From the NCBI RefSeq assembly GCF_014649955.1, contig NZ_BMUA01000032.1:1-64000 (forward strand): 64,000 bases of DNA, read 5' to 3'. Source of the stretch: Streptomyces violascens (GTDB taxonomy: Bacteria; Actinomycetota; Actinomycetes; Streptomycetales; Streptomycetaceae). This document shows, piece by piece, positions 61,008 through 64,000 of the stretch (positions are counted from its first letter, which is position 1; every line of letters begins with the position of its first letter). The notes beneath the pieces are model-generated. The model did not search any database. It was not told the origin of the DNA and saw only the letters and a list, made by a program, of their open reading frames with translations. A program made the position numbers and the translations under genes.

Positions 61008-62139
61008 CCCCATCTACCTCGACGGGACCGTCCGCGCCCGGCTGCCCCACGAAACCTGGACCATGCTCGTCCCCCTGCTGCCGCGGTACGGCATCACCCG
61101 GGTGGCCCGCCTGACCAGGCTCGACTACCTGGGCATGCCCGTCTGGACGGCGATCCGCCCCGCCTCGCAGACTCTGACGGCCACCCAGGGCAAAGGCGCC
61201 AGCGACGACCTCGCCAGGATCTCCGCTGTGATGGAGGGCATCGAGCTGTGGCACGCCGGACAGCCGCTGCGCACCGTGCGGCGAGCCCCGGCCGCCGGCC
61301 TCGACCTGCCCTATCCACTGACTGCCCTGCCGGTCAGGACGACGGCGCCAGGAGTGGAAAACCTCCAGCTGGACTGGGTTGCCGGCACCGGCGTCCTGAG
61401 CAGGCGCCATGTCCTGGTGCCGCTCGGCCTGGTCCAGCGCACGGCGGCGCGCCCCATGTGGGAGCCGGACCTGTTCCGCACCAGCAGTACGGGGCTGGCC
61501 TGCGGGAACTCCCGGGACGAGGCACTGCTGCACGCCATGTACGAAGTCATCGAGCGCGATGCCCTGTTCACCGACGACCTGGCCTCGGGCGCCGGGAGGA
61601 CCCTGATCGACCCGGCGACGGTTGCGGACCCGTACTGCCGTCGTCTGCTGCTGTACCTGCTCGGCGCCGGCGTCACGGTGGAGCTGGTGTCCGTGGACAA
61701 CGGGTACGCCGTTCCGGTCTGCATGGCCTATCTGTGGTCCGAGGACTACCCGGTGACCTTCGCTGGGACCGGCTGCCATGCCGAACCGCACATCGCGCTC
61801 TCGCGCGCCATCACCGAGGCCGCGCAGTCCCGCCTGACCTGCATCGCCGGCACCCGCGACGATCTCCCCTCCCACGAGGCAGCCTTCGACGCCGCACTCC
61901 CCGCCCGCCCCCACAGCGCCCCAGGACCGTATGAGCCCTGGAGCGTCCTGGCCGGCACACGGATGGGATGGCCCGTCACCCTGGCCGAGCAGGCCGAGGC
62001 GATCGCCCGGAGAATCCAGAAAGTGACCGGCTACGAGCCGATCTGCCTGGACCTGTCCGACCCGGCCGAACCCCTGGCCGCGCTGAAAGTCATCTGCCCC
62101 GCCGCCCGGTCACGGATCACCAGATCGGTACCCCGATGA
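60997..62139 (+). CDS. YcaO-domain protein
   Basis: A 380-aa YcaO. These enzymes activate peptide amides with ATP for cyclisation or, with TfuA, thioamidation. Visible blocks: TATQGKGASDDLARISAVME (with GIELWHA, the first ATP/Mg Glu helix), TGLACGNSRDEALLHAMYEV and IERDALFTDD (second helix), and TFAGTGCHAEPHIALSRAIT, EAAQSRL. The C-terminus lacks the P-x-P-x-P tail of azoline-forming YcaOs, consistent with a thioamide-type enzyme. Length is usual. It overlaps TfuA and the methyltransferase gene (ATGA). Confidence 0.9.
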   Translation: MPSDPIYLDGTVRARLPHETWTMLVPLLPRYGITRVARLTRLDYLGMPVWTAIRPASQTLTATQGKGASDDLARISAVMEGIELWHAGQPLRTVRRAPAAGLDLPYPLTALPVRTTAPGVENLQLDWVAGTGVLSRRHVLVPLGLVQRTAARPMWEPDLFRTSSTGLACGNSRDEALLHAMYEVIERDALFTDDLASGAGRTLIDPATVADPYCRRLLLYLLGAGVTVELVSVDNGYAVPVCMAYLWSEDYPVTFAGTGCHAEPHIALSRAITEAAQSRLTCIAGTRDDLPSHEAAFDAALPARPHSAPGPYEPWSVLAGTRMGWPVTLAEQAEAIARRIQKVTGYEPICLDLSDPAEPLAALKVICPAARSRITRSVPR

Positions 62140-62960
62140 ACACCCAAACCCAGGAACAGCAGCTCCGCGACGGCTACGACGCCTTCCACCGCAGCCGCGC
62201 CCACAGCACGTGGGTTGCGCGCCTGTACGCCGAAGCCATGGGAGACGCCTATCCCACTGAGGTCGCCCCGCACAGCTCCTGCGACTGGCCCCTGTTGGCC
62301 ACCCTGGTCAGCCAACTCCGCCTCAACCCCGGCGATCTCCTGGTCGATGCCGGTTGCGGCACCGCAGGAGTAGGCCTCTGGCTCGCGCGCGCTCTGTCCG
62401 CCCGCCTGATCGGCATCGACATCTCACCGGTCGCCGTCGACCTCGCCACCGCCCGCCGCCCGGCCTTCGTGACCCCGCAACGAGCCACGTTCCGCGTCGC
62501 CACCCTGGCCGCAACCGGCCTGCCCGACGCCCACGCTCACGGCTTGGTATGCGTGGACGCCCTCGGAAACGCTCCCGACCGAGCCGCAGCTCTCTGCGAG
62601 TTCCTCCGCATCCTGCGCCCCGGCGCCCGGGCCGTCCTCACCCGCGCCGTGCGCCACGCTCCGCAATCCCTGTCCTTTGAACAGGAAGAGGCCGCCGGTT
62701 TCATCGTCGAGGACGTCACCGAGCGGCCTGAGGAGCCCCAGATGTGGGCATGCCTCTACCGCCTGTGGATCACCCACGAAGCTGATTTGCGCAACGAACT
62801 GGGCGACGACCAGGCCAACATCATGCTCAGCGAGGCCACCCGCATGCTCCCCCGCCTCGCCGGGCGCCGGGCGCTCGTCATGACCCTGCTCCGCCCGCCC
62901 GACCCTGCGCTGTCCCCTACGCTCCATCACGCAATCCTCGACGGAGAACAGGAAACTTGA
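62136..62960 (+). CDS. SAM-dependent methyltransferase
   Basis: A 274-aa class I methyltransferase. Motif I is LLVDAGCGTAGVGLWLARAL (residues about 68-86), followed by ARLIGIDISPVAVDLATARR (acidic Asp binds ribose), HGLVCVDALGNAPDRAAALC and FLRILRPGARAVLTRA. It probably methylates the peptide or its precursor. The start overlaps the YcaO stop (ATGA), so it is part of the same operon. The family resembles small-molecule C/N/O-methyltransferases; the target atom cannot be read from sequence. Confidence 0.85.
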   Translation: MNTQTQEQQLRDGYDAFHRSRAHSTWVARLYAEAMGDAYPTEVAPHSSCDWPLLATLVSQLRLNPGDLLVDAGCGTAGVGLWLARALSARLIGIDISPVAVDLATARRPAFVTPQRATFRVATLAATGLPDAHAHGLVCVDALGNAPDRAAALCEFLRILRPGARAVLTRAVRHAPQSLSFEQEEAAGFIVEDVTERPEEPQMWACLYRLWITHEADLRNELGDDQANIMLSEATRMLPRLAGRRALVMTLLRPPDPALSPTLHHAILDGEQET

Positions 62961-63964
62961 TGAAGATCGCCGTACTGTCGGCTGGTTCGTGGGGGACGGC
63001 CTTCGCGGCGGTCCTGGCCGACGCGGGCAACGACGTCCTGCTGCACGCCCGCCGCGACGAGATCGCCGACGCGATCAACCACCGCCACGAGAACCCCGCC
63101 TACCTGCCCGGGATCACACTGCCCACGACGCTGCACGCCACCACCGACCCCGCCAAGGCCCTGGCCGGGGCTGACTTCGTGGTGGTGTCCATCCCGGCCC
63201 AGTCGCTGCGCGCCAACCTGGCCCGGTGGGCACCCCTGATCGAGCCGCAGACGGTCGTGGTCAGCATGATGAAGGGCATCGAGATCCACAGCGGTCTGCG
63301 CATGTCGGAGGTCATCACCGAGGTGACCCGGGTACCGGCGGACCGGGTGGCTGTCGTGTCCGGCCCGAACCTGGCCCGCGAAATCGCCGAGAAGCAGCCC
63401 GCCGCCTCCGTCATCGCCAGCACCAACGAAACGGTCGCGAAGACGCTGCAACAGGCCTGCATGACCCCGTATTTCAGGCCCTACACGAACACCGACGTCA
63501 TCGGCTGCGAGCTCGGCGGTGCTACCAAGAACGTGATCGCCCTCGCCGTCGGCCTCGCCAGCGGCATGGGACTGGGCCACAACGCCACCGCCCTGCTCAT
63601 GACCCGAGGCCTCGCCGAAACCGCACGCCTCGGCGCCATCCTCGGCGCCGACCCCCTCACCTTCTCCGGCCTCGCCGGCGTCGGCGACCTCATCACCACC
63701 TGCTCCTCGCCGCTCTCCCGCAATCGCACCTTCGGCGAACACCTCGGCCAGGGAATGACGGTGGACGAGGCGACCGTCGCCACGAAGCAGACGGCAGAGG
63801 GCGTGAAGTCGTCCGCTGCGCTGCTGGCCCTCGCCCACCGGTACGGGGTGGAGATGCCCATCACCGAAGTCGTGGTGGATGTCATCAAGCGGCGTATCAG
63901 CGTCACCGAGGCAGCCAGCCGCCTGATGGCCCGAGCACCGAGGTCCGAGCTTTACGGCCGGTGA
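62960..63964 (+). CDS. GpsA-like NAD(P)-dependent dehydrogenase
   Basis: A 334-aa protein of full GpsA length. Conserved blocks: VSGPNLAREIAEKQPAASVI, PYFRPYTNTDVIGCELGGAT, KNVIALAVGLASGMGLGHNA, FSGLAGVGDLITTCSSPLSR, TKQTAEGVKSSAALLALAHR. GpsA reduces dihydroxyacetone phosphate to sn-glycerol-3-phosphate. The Rossmann motif reads VLSAGSWGTAF, where the first Gly of the usual G-A-G-S-W-G is Ser, while catalytic Lys (GGATKNV) and Asp remain. Overlap with the methyltransferase stop (TGATG) places it in the RiPP operon. It may supply a glycerol phosphate-type substituent, or work on a related substrate. No gene is evident in the last 36 bases. Confidence 0.85.
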   Translation: MKIAVLSAGSWGTAFAAVLADAGNDVLLHARRDEIADAINHRHENPAYLPGITLPTTLHATTDPAKALAGADFVVVSIPAQSLRANLARWAPLIEPQTVVVSMMKGIEIHSGLRMSEVITEVTRVPADRVAVVSGPNLAREIAEKQPAASVIASTNETVAKTLQQACMTPYFRPYTNTDVIGCELGGATKNVIALAVGLASGMGLGHNATALLMTRGLAETARLGAILGADPLTFSGLAGVGDLITTCSSPLSRNRTFGEHLGQGMTVDEATVATKQTAEGVKSSAALLALAHRYGVEMPITEVVVDVIKRRISVTEAASRLMARAPRSELYGR

Positions 63965-64000
63965 ATCCACAGGCCTTCAGCTCCGTGTACGGAGACTGCG

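Noticed and set aside
1..64000. tRNA, rRNA and CRISPR arrays
   Set aside because: I looked for cloverleaf/TTCGAATC-type T arms, rRNA-like stretches and regularly spaced direct repeats and found none; the only tandem array is the 9-bp coding repeat at 35004-35057.

Overview
The window is high-GC actinobacterial DNA. Third codon positions are strongly G/C, GTG starts are common, Shine-Dalgarno sites are GGAG-like, and the protein families (DUF6415, CsbD, actinobacterial IHF, SGNH and SH3 secreted proteins, UTRA GntR regulators, lipoproteins) point to Streptomyces or a close relative. Four features suggest an accessory region such as a chromosome arm or a plasmid-derived island: two IS5-type elements, one IS256 element, relics of IS21, IS3 and other transposases, and many gene fragments (istB, lexA, SOD, phosphotriesterase, dnaE2, SUKH, DUF4190). 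No rRNA, tRNA or CRISPR array was seen.

Layout. 1-3 kb: a basic winged-helix-like protein, a broken scramblase-like gene, a CPCC protein among CTATGCCGA repeats, and an IS21 istB relic. 3-9.4 kb: a DUF1877 protein, a two-gene overlapping unit (697-aa unknown protein plus a GIY-YIG-like protein), a lexA relic and a lipoprotein. 9.7-11.3 kb: an IS5-type element with perfect 23-bp ends that also encloses a GNAT acetyltransferase. 12-19.8 kb: TPR, HIT, SUFU, SH3 and pentapeptide-repeat proteins between relics. 20.3-23.5 kb: a streptogramin resistance operon (vgb-like lyase plus vat-like acetyltransferase), then a membrane protein and a divergent TetR regulator with two matching operator candidates. 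23.8-28 kb: carboxylesterase, CsbD, and an IS256 element lying against a truncated SUKH gene. 28-35 kb: exported proteins, including a 1,320-aa transglycosylase-like/golvesin/SGNH fusion. 37-39.5 kb: a TPR protein and a second IS5-type element enclosing a leucine-rich-variant protein.

39.5-44.4 kb looks plasmid-derived: a DciA-like protein, an unknown gene behind a 14-bp palindrome, a second actinobacterial IHF, a dnaE2 fragment and a ribbon-helix-helix/Fic-like toxin-antitoxin pair. 44.8-47.8 kb encodes a ricin-lectin/VCBS secreted protein that seems to start at ATT, then a secreted NucA/NucB nuclease directly followed by a protein resembling its inhibitor ComJ. 48-57 kb holds small regulators (MerR, XRE with a membrane partner, XRE-TPR with GNAT), lipoproteins and a 2H phosphoesterase.

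The right end (57.7-64 kb) is the most notable part. A GntR/UTRA regulator diverges from a tightly coupled operon: a 112-aa protein, a DUF6415 protein, a 45-aa cysteine-free peptide with its own strong ribosome-binding site, a TfuA protein, a YcaO protein, a SAM methyltransferase and a GpsA paralogue. TfuA-YcaO pairs install backbone thioamides, so this looks like an unrecognised thioamidated RiPP cluster that may run past the window edge. All functional statements come from reading the sequence and from family knowledge; no database search was run.
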